Assembly (NCBI GenBank): GCA_030549795.1 | Contig: JAUQQO010000039.1 | Location: 33,166 to 97,165 of the forward strand | Direction: 5' to 3' | Length of the DNA: 64,000 nt | DNA from: Pseudomonadota bacterium | Lineage (GTDB): Bacteria > Pseudomonadota > Alphaproteobacteria > Geminicoccales > Geminicoccaceae | In this document: positions 8,037 to 15,404 of the stretch, piece after piece | How the letters are laid out: each line of letters begins with the position of its first letter | Position numbering within the stretch: position 1 is the stretch's first letter | The notes under the pieces: generated by a model | Seen by the model: only the letters and a program-made list of their open reading frames with translations | Database searches by the model: none | Told to the model about the DNA's origin: nothing | Position numbers and translations under genes: made by a program

Positions 8037-9539
8037 TTACGCGCCGGCCGAGGCCGCGAGCGCGCGACGCACCCGCTGCCAATGCGCAAAGCGCATGCGC
8101 TCGAGCGCCACCGCCTCGTGGTCGGGCCCGATGACAGCGACCGGCGGTTCGGCCAGCTGCGCGACCGCCTCGGAGGCGCGCGCGAACAGCCCGGTTCCGA
8201 TACCCGCCAGGATGGCGGCACCGCGCTCGGCCTCGAGCCCACCCGCGAGCAACCTGAGCGGCAGTGCGAATTGGGCAGCGAGCAGTCGCGCCCAGGCCTC
8301 GCTCGTCGCCAGTCGGCCGGCTGCGGCGAAGCCTTCGGGATGACAGCCGAGCGCCCGCATCCGCTCGAGCCGCTCCAAAAGCGCGAAGCCCAATCCCTCG
8401 AGGATTCCATAGCCCAGCTCGGCGCGACCGTGCTCGAGGGCGAGGTCGAAGAGGGCAGGGCCGGTGCCGTGTCCCTCGCCGGCGCAGGACGGTACGAAAA
8501 AAGGCGCTGCCGAGCGCGAAGCGGCGCCGGCCTCGCCCAAGAGCGCATCGATCGGCTCGACCCCGGCGGTGCGCGCCGCCGCCGCCCACTCCGGCGACAG
8601 GGTCTCGGCGAGCCAGCGCAACGGGCTCGCTTTGGCCGGCAGCGTTCCCAAAAGGAGCCAACCGCCCGCGGCACCGCAGGCGCTTTCGAGCCGCTCCTCG
8701 GCGTCGACGAGCGGGCGCGGGCTGGGCACCGCGAGGCCGCCTCCGGGCTCGAGCCAGACGAGCCCCTGGCTCGGATGGGCGATCCCGGCGGCGAGCATGG
8801 CGCAGGGCAGTTCGCTGCCTCCAGCTACGACCGGCAGTCCCACCGGCAAGCCCGTCTCGGCGGCGCCGGCCACGCTCACCCGTCCGCACACCTCGCCTCC
8901 CTCGAAGATCTCGGGCAAGAGCTCGGGAGCAAGAGCGAGCGCGTGCAACACCGTCTCGCTCCACTGCCGCCGGGCCAGGTCGAGCAAGCCGGTGGCCGAG
9001 GCGGCGCTCACATCCGCCACCGTTTCCCCGGTCAATCGGAAGAGCACGAAGCCTTTGGGTGAGAGGATCTTGGTCACGCGCTGCGCCGTCTCGGGCTCGT
9101 TGGCGGCAAGCCAGAGGATTTTGGCAGCAGCGAGCGAGCCCGAAAGGCGGCGTCCGGTGATCGCGTGCAGGTTCAAGGGGGCAAGGCGACTTGCGAGCTC
9201 GCGCGCCTCGGCTTCGGCGCGACGGTCCGGCCCGAGGATCGCGGGGCGCACGGGCATGCCCGCGCGGTCGAGGAAGACGAGCCCGCCCGGCTCGCCCGTG
9301 AGCGCGAGCCCCACGAGCTGGACGTCGACCAGCGCCTTGAGGTGCCCCACGAGCTCGCAAAAGGACGACCACAGCGCTTCAGCGTCCAACTCGAGGCGGT
9401 CGGCGCGTGGTTGCAACGGCGCATGCTCGACCCGCGCCCGGGCGAGAACGCGACCGTCGGCGGCCAAAAGCACGCCCGTCGAGCGAGCAGAGCCCACATC
9501 CACGCCCAGGACTGCCCGCGGTCGTTCTTCGCTCGCCAT
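8037..9539 (-). CDS. FGGY-family carbohydrate kinase, xylulokinase-like
   Basis: Protein of 500 residues that should phosphorylate a sugar or polyol with ATP. The N-terminal actin-like domain begins with GVDVGSARSTGVLL (phosphate 1 motif). LALTGEPGGLVFLDRAG and AILGPDRRAEAEA follow in the sugar-binding half. GYGILEGLGFALLERL and FAAAGRLATSEAWARLLA belong to the C-terminal ATP-binding half. The overall shape is closest to XylB. ATG 9539 has GGAGGAGTGGGAG upstream. It stands divergent from hisG with no sugar transporter or isomerase nearby, so the substrate is open: D-xylulose, a related ketopentose or a polyol. Confidence 0.82.
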   Translation of the reverse strand: MASEERPRAVLGVDVGSARSTGVLLAADGRVLARARVEHAPLQPRADRLELDAEALWSSFCELVGHLKALVDVQLVGLALTGEPGGLVFLDRAGMPVRPAILGPDRRAEAEARELASRLAPLNLHAITGRRLSGSLAAAKILWLAANEPETAQRVTKILSPKGFVLFRLTGETVADVSAASATGLLDLARRQWSETVLHALALAPELLPEIFEGGEVCGRVSVAGAAETGLPVGLPVVAGGSELPCAMLAAGIAHPSQGLVWLEPGGGLAVPSPRPLVDAEERLESACGAAGGWLLLGTLPAKASPLRWLAETLSPEWAAAARTAGVEPIDALLGEAGAASRSAAPFFVPSCAGEGHGTGPALFDLALEHGRAELGYGILEGLGFALLERLERMRALGCHPEGFAAAGRLATSEAWARLLAAQFALPLRLLAGGLEAERGAAILAGIGTGLFARASEAVAQLAEPPVAVIGPDHEAVALERMRFAHWQRVRRALAASAGA

Positions 9540-9587
9540 ATTGCGCTCCCACTCCTCCGCCGCACGCCTTAAGCCCGGTCGTCGCGC

Positions 9588-9616
9588 TTTACGCTCGCTG
9601 GCGCGCTCTCTATAAG
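9588..9616 (+). promoter_or_regulatory. Probable sigma-70-type promoter of the his operon
   Basis: TTTACG at 9588-9593 and TATAAG at 9611-9616 are separated by 17 bases, the ideal spacing. The pair lies in the 100-base gap between the divergent kinase gene and hisG and predicts a start of transcription near 9623. No attenuator-like leader peptide rich in His codons is visible between it and hisG. Confidence 0.5.
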
Positions 9617-9687
9617 CGTCGGTACGGCGTGCCAAGGCATTGGCCTCGATCGGAACCCCCGCGACTGTCTTCGACCCGGCTGCTTCC

Positions 9688-10566
9688 GTGTCCTTCTCGC
9701 CCTCTGCGCCCACGCTCGTTCACCTCGCGCTGCCTAAGGGGCGGATGCAGGACAATGTGCTCGCGTTGCTTGCCGACGCCGGCATCCAGGTGACCTTCGA
9801 TCGTCGTGGCTATCGGCCGTCTTTGTCGTTGCCAGGATTTGAAGCGAAGCTCTTAAAGCCGCAGAACATCGTCGAGATGTTGCATTTGGGCTCGCGCGAT
9901 CTCGGCTTCGCCGGAGCGGATTGGGTCGAAGAACTGCGGGCCGAGCTCGTCGAGCTTCTCGATACCGGGCTCGATCCGGTGCGCATCGTGGTCGCCGCCA
10001 CACCCTCCTTTCTCGAGGACGGACGGCTGCCGGCGCGGCCGTTCGTGGTGGCCACCGAATATGAGCGGCTCACCCGCCTGTGGCTGGAGCGGCAGGGCCT
10101 GCAGGCCCGCATCGTCCGCTCCTATGGCGCCACCGAAGTCTTCCCTCCCGAAGATGCCGATTGCATCGTCGACAACACCGCCACGGGTGCTACTTTGCGG
10201 GCCAATGGGCTGGTCGTGGTCGATGAGATCATGCGCAGCTCCACCCGCCTTTATGCCAACCCGCGCGCCCTTGATGATCCCAAAAAGCGCCCGGTGATCG
10301 AGCATTTCTGCATGCTCGTGCGCTCGGTTCTCGACGCGCGCAAGCGGGTGATGCTCGAAGTCAACGTCTCCAAAGAACATCTCGAGCGGGTGGTGGAGAT
10401 CTTGCCCTGCATGCGCGAGCCGACCATCGCGCCCTTGCACCACGATGCCGGCTTCGCCGTCAAAGCGGCGGTGCCGCGGGCGCAGCTGCCCGAGCTCATC
10501 CGGCTCATCAAAGAGCGCGGCGGCACCGACATCGTGGTGTTCGACATCGCCCAGATCGTGGTCTAA
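9688..10566 (+). CDS. hisG: ATP phosphoribosyltransferase (long form)
   Basis: First step of histidine synthesis: joins ATP and PRPP to make phosphoribosyl-ATP. The protein opens with LVHLALPKGRMQ, and the PRPP-binding region is DCIVDNTATGATLRANGL. It continues past the catalytic domain into the C-terminal regulatory domain (MLEVNVSKEHLERVV, VPRAQLPELIRLI, FDIAQIVV). It is therefore the long, histidine-feedback-regulated type that needs no HisZ. The start is uncertain: GTG 9688 gives 292 residues and fits family length, while TTG 9640 would add 16 residues. Neither has a good SD. First gene of a five-gene his operon. Confidence 0.93.
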   Translation: MSFSPSAPTLVHLALPKGRMQDNVLALLADAGIQVTFDRRGYRPSLSLPGFEAKLLKPQNIVEMLHLGSRDLGFAGADWVEELRAELVELLDTGLDPVRIVVAATPSFLEDGRLPARPFVVATEYERLTRLWLERQGLQARIVRSYGATEVFPPEDADCIVDNTATGATLRANGLVVVDEIMRSSTRLYANPRALDDPKKRPVIEHFCMLVRSVLDARKRVMLEVNVSKEHLERVVEILPCMREPTIAPLHHDAGFAVKAAVPRAQLPELIRLIKERGGTDIVVFDIAQIVV

Positions 10567-10586
10567 GGCAGGCGCGGGGGGAAAGC

Positions 10587-11183
10587 GTGGGCGAAGAGCG
10601 GCAGCGCAGAGCGCGCCTCGAACGGCGGACGCAAGAAACCGCGATCGCGGTGGTCCTCGAGCTCGATGGGACCGGCAAGAGCGAAATCGCCACCGGTCTC
10701 GGCTTCCTCGACCATATGCTCGTGACCCTCGCCCGCCATGCGCACTTCGACCTCGAGCTTTCCTGCTCGGGCGATCTCGAGGTCGACGACCACCACACGG
10801 TGGAAGACTGTGCTCTCGTTTTGGGGGCGGCGTTGGATGCCGGGCTCGGGGAACGGCGCGGCATCCGACGCTTCGGCTCCGCCTTCGCGCCGCTCGATGA
10901 AGCGCTCGCCCGCGCGGTCGTCGACCTCTCCGGCCGCCCCTTCGCGCACATCAGGCTCGGCCTTGTGCGCGAGCGGATCGGCGATGTGGCGAGCGAGAAC
11001 TTCACCCACTTCTTTCACTCTTTCGCGGTCGGCGCGCGCATGGCCCTGCACCTCGACGTCGAGCGCGGCGAGAACGACCATCACCGCATCGAAGCCGCTT
11101 TTAAGGCTTTGGCGCTCGCCTTGCGCGAGGCGGTGGCGCGCGACGGCACCGACGCGGTACCGAGCACCAAGGGGGTGCTTTGA
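10587..11183 (+). CDS. hisB: Imidazoleglycerol-phosphate dehydratase
   Basis: Sixth step of histidine synthesis, converting imidazole glycerol phosphate to imidazole acetol phosphate with two manganese ions. At 198 residues it is the single-function form, without the histidinol-phosphatase domain. Metal-binding motifs are LGFLDHML, DDHHTVEDCALVLG and FFHSFAVGARMALHLD, with GENDHHRIEAAFKALA near the C-terminus. GTG 10587 is preceded by GGGGGGAAAGC, a strong SD. It lies 20 bases after hisG. Confidence 0.95.
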   Translation: MGEERQRRARLERRTQETAIAVVLELDGTGKSEIATGLGFLDHMLVTLARHAHFDLELSCSGDLEVDDHHTVEDCALVLGAALDAGLGERRGIRRFGSAFAPLDEALARAVVDLSGRPFAHIRLGLVRERIGDVASENFTHFFHSFAVGARMALHLDVERGENDHHRIEAAFKALALALREAVARDGTDAVPSTKGVL

Positions 11184-11237
11184 GCGCGCGCATCATCCCG
11201 CACGGATCGTTTTAGGCTGTTGGGAAGGAAAAAAAGC

Positions 11238-11831
11238 GTGGCGGAAGTCCTGATCGTGCCAACGGGCACCGCCAATCTCGCAAGCGTGGTCGCGGCTTTT
11301 CGGCGGCTCGGTGTGGGCGTGCGCTCCGCCGAGCGCGGCCGCGAGATCCTCAGCGCCGAACATGTCGTAGTACCCGGGGTGGGCTCGTTCGGAGCGGCCA
11401 TGGCGCGCCTTATGGGGCAAGGCTTCGTCGAAGCCCTGCGCCGCCGCATCGCACAAGACCAGCCGACGCTTGCCATCTGCGTCGGTCACCAGTTGCTGTT
11501 CTTCGCGAGTGAAGAGAGCCCGGGGGTGGCCGGCCTGGGCGTGGTTCCGGCGACCGTGCGCCGCTTCCCCGAGAGCGTGCGCACGCCGCAGTTCGGCTGG
11601 AATACGGTCGATCCCGAGCCGGATTGCCGACTGGTGGCAGCCGGTTGGGCCTACTTCGCCAATTCCTATCGCGCGAGCGAAGCACCGGGTTGGACCTGTG
11701 CCTGGAGCGAGCACGGCGGACGCTTCGTGGCCGCGATCGAGCGCGGACGGGTGATCGGCTGCCAGTTCCATCCCGAGCTCTCGGGCAGCTTCGGTGCTGA
11801 ACTGTTGCGCCGCTTTTTGGAGCTGCGCTGA
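11238..11831 (+). CDS. hisH: Imidazole glycerol phosphate synthase, glutaminase subunit
   Basis: Class I glutamine amidotransferase of 197 residues that supplies ammonia to HisF. The nucleophile Cys lies in [11 protein letters not shown], and His and Glu of the triad in [10 protein letters not shown]. The oxyanion-strand region reads [14 protein letters not shown] 11238 was chosen over an in-frame start at 11220 because GGAAGGAAAAAAAGC lies directly before it. The stop overlaps the hisF start by one base (TGATG), as expected for equimolar partners. Some positions, such as CVGH in place of the commoner CLGM, are a little unusual but the catalytic residues are kept. Confidence 0.93.
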   Translation: MAEVLIVPTGTANLASVVAAFRRLGVGVRSAERGREILSAEHVVVPGVGSFGAAMARLMGQGFVEALRRRIAQDQPTLAICVGHQLLFFASEESPGVAGLGVVPATVRRFPESVRTPQFGWNTVDPEPDCRLVAAGWAYFANSYRASEAPGWTCAWSEHGGRFVAAIERGRVIGCQFHPELSGSFGAELLRRFLELR

Positions 11832-12586
11832 TGCTCGCCCGTCGCGTCATCCCCTGCCTCGACGTGAGCCACGGGCGCGTCGTCAAGGGCGTGCGCTTCG
11901 CGCAGCTGCGCGATGCCGGCGATCCCGCCGAGCGCGCCTGGCTCTACGCCGAGCAGGGAGCCGATGAGATCGTCGTCCTCGACGTTTCCGCCACGCCCGA
12001 AGGCCGGGGCCACCAGCTCGAAACCGTCCGCCGCATCCGCGAAGGGCTTGCCATTCCGCTCACCGTTGGAGGCGGCATCCGCAGCGAAGACGACGCCTGG
12101 CGGCTGCTGGAAGCGGGTGCGGACAAGGTCTCGGTCAACACGGCAGCCGTCAAACGCCCGCAGCTTTTAAGCGAGATCGCGAACCGCTTCGGCCGTCAGT
12201 GCTGCGTGCTCGCGATCGATGCGGCGCGGCGCGCCGAAGGTGGTTTCGAGGTGCGCGTCAACGGCGGCCGCGACGGCACCGGACTGGATGCTGTCGCCTG
12301 GGCGCGGGCGGGGGAAGCGGCGGGTGCCGGTGAGATCCTCTTGACCTCCTTCGACCGCGACGGCACCCGGCAGGGTTATGATCTCGAACTCCTGCGCGCG
12401 GTGGTGGAAGCGGTGCGGATCCCGGTCATCGCTTCTGGCGGTGCCGACAGTCCCGCCCATCTCCTGCAAGCACTCGAGGTGGGGGCAGATGCCGTCCTCG
12501 CCGCCTCGATCTTCCACGACGGCGACCTCACGGTGGCCGAGGTCAAGCGCTATCTTCACGAGCACGGGATCCTGGTGCGGCTGTGA
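11831..12586 (+). CDS. hisF: Imidazole glycerol phosphate synthase, cyclase subunit
   Basis: A (beta/alpha)8-barrel enzyme of 251 residues that uses ammonia from HisH to form imidazole glycerol phosphate and AICAR. It opens with [20 protein letters not shown], which contains the catalytic Asp. [11 protein letters not shown] and IASGGADSP are the phosphate-binding loops, and [13 protein letters not shown] holds the second catalytic Asp. The stretch [11 protein letters not shown] departs slightly from the common form. Translationally coupled to hisH upstream and overlapping the next gene by four bases. Confidence 0.95.
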   Translation: MLARRVIPCLDVSHGRVVKGVRFAQLRDAGDPAERAWLYAEQGADEIVVLDVSATPEGRGHQLETVRRIREGLAIPLTVGGGIRSEDDAWRLLEAGADKVSVNTAAVKRPQLLSEIANRFGRQCCVLAIDAARRAEGGFEVRVNGGRDGTGLDAVAWARAGEAAGAGEILLTSFDRDGTRQGYDLELLRAVVEAVRIPVIASGGADSPAHLLQALEVGADAVLAASIFHDGDLTVAEVKRYLHEHGILVRL

Positions 12587-13830
12587 TCATTCCCTCGATC
12601 GATCTTCTGGGCGGCCGGGTGGTCCAACTCGTGGGCGGCGAAACGCTCGCGCTTGAGGCCGGGGATCCCATGCCGCTCGCTGAGCGCTTCGCGATCGCCG
12701 GCGAGATCGCGGTCATCGACCTCGATGCGGCGCGCGGCACCGGCACCAACGCCGCGCTCATCGCCAAGCTCTTGGATGCCGGCTTCGCATGCCGCGTCGG
12801 CGGCGGCATCCGCGATCGCGAAACCGCGCGGATGTGGTTGGATCGCGGTGCTGCCAAGATCATCCTCGGCACCGCGGCGCAGCCCGAGCTGTTGCGCGAA
12901 CTGCCGCGCGCGCGGGTGATCGCGGCTTTAGATGCCCGCCACGGCGAGGTGGTAATCGAGGGCTGGCGCAAGGGCACGGGCCGCGGGATCCTCGAGCGGA
13001 TCGACGAGCTCAAGCCCTATGTGGGCGGCTTTCTCGTCACCTTCGTCGAGCGCGAGGGGCGCCTTGGCGGCACCGATCTCGCGCTGGCCGAAGCGGTAGT
13101 CCGCGCAGCCGGTCCCGACTGTCGCGTCACCATCGCAGGTGGGATCACCACCGCCGAGGAGATCGCCGCCCTCGACCGCATGGGCGCGGACGCCCAGGTC
13201 GGCATGGCGCTCTACACCGGTCGGCTCGACCTCGCCGATGCGATTGCCGCTCCGTTGCGCTCGGATCGGCCGGATGGGCTCTTTCCCACCGTCGTCGTCG
13301 ACGAGCGCGGGATCGCGCTCGGTCTCGCGTGGAGCTCGCGCGATTCCTTGCGCGAGGCAGTACGGCGGCGTGCGGGCGTCTATCAGTCGCGCTCCCGCGG
13401 CCTTTGGGTGAAGGGCGAGACGAGCGGTGCCACGCAAGAGCTTTTGCGCATCGATCTCGACTGCGATCGCGATGCGCTGCGCTTCATCGTCCGCCAGCGC
13501 GATCCCGGTTTCTGTCACCTCGCGCGCTTTTCCTGTTTCGGTGAAGCGGAAGGGCTCGCTCGCCTCGAAGCCACCTTAAGGGCGCGGCGCACGGCCGCAC
13601 CGCCCGGCTCCTATACCGCTCGGCTGTTCGCCGAACCCGAGCTTTTGGCCGCCAAGCTGCGCGAGGAGGCAGAGGAGCTCGCGCGCGCCCAAACGCCCGA
13701 GGAGATCCGCTGGGAAGCGGCCGATCTCTTCTATTTCGCGCTCGTGAAGGCGACCGCGGCGGGGGTGAGCCTGGCCGAGATCGAGCGCGAACTCGACCGG
13801 CGAGCGCTGCGCATCACCCGCAAGGGCTGA
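12583..13830 (+). CDS. HisA-HisI-HisE three-domain fusion protein
   Basis: One uninterrupted frame of 415 residues appears to carry three histidine-pathway enzymes. Residues about 1-228 are the HisA isomerase barrel: [47 protein letters not shown]. Residues about 230-320 are the HisI phosphoribosyl-AMP cyclohydrolase: [23 protein letters not shown] near 293, then [10 protein letters not shown] with the metal-binding cysteines near 311 and 318. Residues about 325-415 are the HisE phosphoribosyl-ATP pyrophosphatase: [35 protein letters not shown]. HisIE fusions are common, but HisA joined to HisIE is not an arrangement I know as typical. The enzymes act at successive steps (E, I, A), so the fusion may channel intermediates. 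All motif residues look intact. ATG 12583 overlaps the hisF stop. Confidence 0.9.
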   Translation: MIIPSIDLLGGRVVQLVGGETLALEAGDPMPLAERFAIAGEIAVIDLDAARGTGTNAALIAKLLDAGFACRVGGGIRDRETARMWLDRGAAKIILGTAAQPELLRELPRARVIAALDARHGEVVIEGWRKGTGRGILERIDELKPYVGGFLVTFVEREGRLGGTDLALAEAVVRAAGPDCRVTIAGGITTAEEIAALDRMGADAQVGMALYTGRLDLADAIAAPLRSDRPDGLFPTVVVDERGIALGLAWSSRDSLREAVRRRAGVYQSRSRGLWVKGETSGATQELLRIDLDCDRDALRFIVRQRDPGFCHLARFSCFGEAEGLARLEATLRARRTAAPPGSYTARLFAEPELLAAKLREEAEELARAQTPEEIRWEAADLFYFALVKATAAGVSLAEIERELDRRALRITRKG

Positions 13831-13837
13831 TCGGTGC

Positions 13838-13860
13838 CCGCCCAGGCGCTCTTAGGGCGG
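13838..13860. terminator. Possible hairpin between convergent genes
   Basis: CCGCCC (13838-13843) and GGGCGG (13855-13860) can form a six-pair stem with an 11-base loop between the end of the his operon and the end of the opposing gene. There is no T-run on either side, so Rho-independent activity is doubtful. Confidence 0.25.
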
Positions 13861-14493
13861 CAGAAGGAAGGGATCGGGCTGCCAGCGGCGGATCGGCACC
13901 TCCTCCGCACCCCAAGAGTGCTCGATCTCGTGCACGTGCACATCTTCCGCCCCATGCTTTTCGAGGATCGCCACCGCCCGGCGCTCCTGTTCGGGATCGC
14001 GCAACGTCACCCACAGCAAAAGCCCACCCCGCTCGAGCTGCGCGCGGATCACCTGGGCGTGGCGATCGCCGAGATATTTGGCCAAGAATGCCCCGATGCC
14101 GCCGCCGATGCCTCCCGCGAGTGCGGCGGCTGCGAGCAGAAAGCCGAGCCCGCCGCCGGTTGCGACCACCGTGCCGATGGCGACCAGGCTGCCGAGGCCG
14201 GCAAGGCCGGCGGTGAGCGCCGCTTGCCCTTCTGCGAGCTCGTGCCGGTCGATCGGAGCACCGTGCGGGATCTCGGGCTCGTCTTCGAGTTCGCGCACGT
14301 CCTTGACCGGTCGCCCGAGCTTGCGTTCGGCTGCTTCGAGACTCGAGAGCAGGTTGATCTGGGAGCGGTCGAACCCCGCCTCCTGCAGGGCGATGATCGC
14401 CTCTTCGAGGCGCAGCGGATCGTGGAAGACGCCCACCGCTTCGCGCACGCGATAGCGCAGCCGGGTCGGATCCTCATCACCTTTGCTCGTCAT
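13852..14493 (-). CDS. Glycine-rich membrane-domain protein, stress-protein-like
   Basis: Protein of 213 residues. The N-terminal part (AVGVFHDPLRLEEAIIALQ, AGFDRSQINLL) resembles a domain found in general-stress and DUF1269-like proteins. The middle has a hydrophobic, glycine-rich stretch (about 90-145; LGSLVAIGTVVATGGGLGF) that may form one or two glycine-zipper membrane helices. The C-terminus has LWVTLRDPEQERRAVAILE and several His residues (AEDVHVHEIEHSW). ATG 14493 has GGGAGG upstream. No catalytic motif is seen. I infer a membrane-associated stress protein; the biochemical role is unknown. Confidence 0.65.
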   Translation of the reverse strand: MTSKGDEDPTRLRYRVREAVGVFHDPLRLEEAIIALQEAGFDRSQINLLSSLEAAERKLGRPVKDVRELEDEPEIPHGAPIDRHELAEGQAALTAGLAGLGSLVAIGTVVATGGGLGFLLAAAALAGGIGGGIGAFLAKYLGDRHAQVIRAQLERGGLLLWVTLRDPEQERRAVAILEKHGAEDVHVHEIEHSWGAEEVPIRRWQPDPFLLPP

Positions 14494-14532
14494 CGCTGCC
14501 TCCCATCACGGCTTTTGGCACTGAACTAATTT

Positions 14533-14576
14533 ACTCTTAAAACCAAAGGAGCGCGAGCGGTCGGGCTCGCGCTCCT
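14533..14576 (-). terminator. Rho-independent terminator of the ompW gene
   Basis: A perfect 12-base-pair stem (AGGAGCGCGAGC at 14547-14558 with GCTCGCGCTCCT at 14565-14576) encloses a six-base loop. On the minus strand it is followed directly by TTTGGTTTTAAG. It starts about 30 bases after the porin stop codon, where a terminator is expected. Confidence 0.85.
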
Positions 14577-14606
14577 GCAATCGATGGCGATATCCGAACG
14601 GAAAGC

Positions 14607-15257
14607 TCAGAAGCGGTAGCCGATCCCGACACCCACGATCCACGGGTTGATCTCGACCTCAGCGTCGATCGCCCGGTTGATCTCGGCATCGGCGTCCAAG
14701 AAGAGTTTCTTGACGTCGAAGTTGAGGTACCAGCGATCGGCGAGGCGATAGTCGAAGCCGACCTGCAGAGCCCAGCCGAAGCTGGGGTCGATGTCGATCT
14801 TCTGTACCGGCCCTTTCTCGTCGATGCCGTAGAACCAGGTGAAGTTCAAGCCGGCACCAACATAAGGACTGAAATCACCTTTGGGCAGGAAATGATATTG
14901 CAGGGTGAGGGTCGGCGGTAACAACCACACCGAGCCGATCTTGCGATCGCCGATCGCGGAGTTCTTAACTTTGATGTCGTGCGGCGTTGTGGCCAGAATC
15001 AATTCGAGGGCGAGATTGTCGGTGAGGAAATAGCTGAAGTCGAGTTCGGGGACAAACGCATTCGAAAGATCGGTGTCGCCGCCGATCGTGTCGATCTGCG
15101 CGCGGTCATCGGGCAGCACGGCGATGCCACGCGCCCGCACCATAAGATCGCCCGCCGATTTGCCCGTTTGAGCGAGCGCAGGAGTGGTAAAAACAGCCGT
15201 CGCGACGGCCGTCGCCAACAAGGCGCCGAGGCACGACCGGCATATCCGTGCGAACAT
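14607..15257 (-). CDS. ompW: OmpW family outer-membrane beta-barrel protein
   Basis: Protein of 216 residues. A signal peptide (SCLGALLATAVATAVFTTPALA, given here as its two halves SCLGALLATA and VATAVFTTPALA) is cleaved after about residue 29. OmpW hallmarks follow: AGDLMVRARGIAVLPDD, ELDFSYFLTDNLALELI, LPPTLTLQYHF, FSPYVGAGLNFTWFYG, and a C-terminal strand ending in aromatic Phe (GVGIGYRF) for outer-membrane insertion. The family forms an eight-stranded barrel with a hydrophobic channel for small apolar molecules. ATG 15257 has GGGGGAGA upstream. A strong terminator follows, so it is a single-gene unit. Confidence 0.93.
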   Translation of the reverse strand: MFARICRSCLGALLATAVATAVFTTPALAQTGKSAGDLMVRARGIAVLPDDRAQIDTIGGDTDLSNAFVPELDFSYFLTDNLALELILATTPHDIKVKNSAIGDRKIGSVWLLPPTLTLQYHFLPKGDFSPYVGAGLNFTWFYGIDEKGPVQKIDIDPSFGWALQVGFDYRLADRWYLNFDVKKLFLDADAEINRAIDAEVEINPWIVGVGIGYRF

Positions 15258-15360
15258 GGTCGGTTCTCCCCCATTCGCGTGCACCGCGCCTTTGGGAGCG
15301 GGCACCGCACGCGAATGTGGCGCGCACCGGCCGGGGTACCATCGGAAGGATTGTCGCAGG

Positions 15361-15389
15361 CCTGCAACATGGCGTTGCATGCCTGCAAC
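15361..15389. promoter_or_regulatory. Cluster of TGCAAC/GTTGCA inverted half-sites
   Basis: TGCAAC (15363-15368), GTTGCA (15374-15379) and TGCAAC (15384-15389) form two overlapping perfect inverted repeats with five- and four-base spacers. They lie about 105 bases upstream of the leftward ompW start, a good position for an operator. The protein that would bind is not known. Confidence 0.4.
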
Positions 15390-15404
15390 AGACTCATCGG
15401 CGTC

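Noticed and set aside
7949..8674. Upstream extension of the TadG-like protein
   Set aside because: The extra 242 codons run antisense to the sugar kinase and lack family similarity; the Tad-type helix begins just after ATG 7948.
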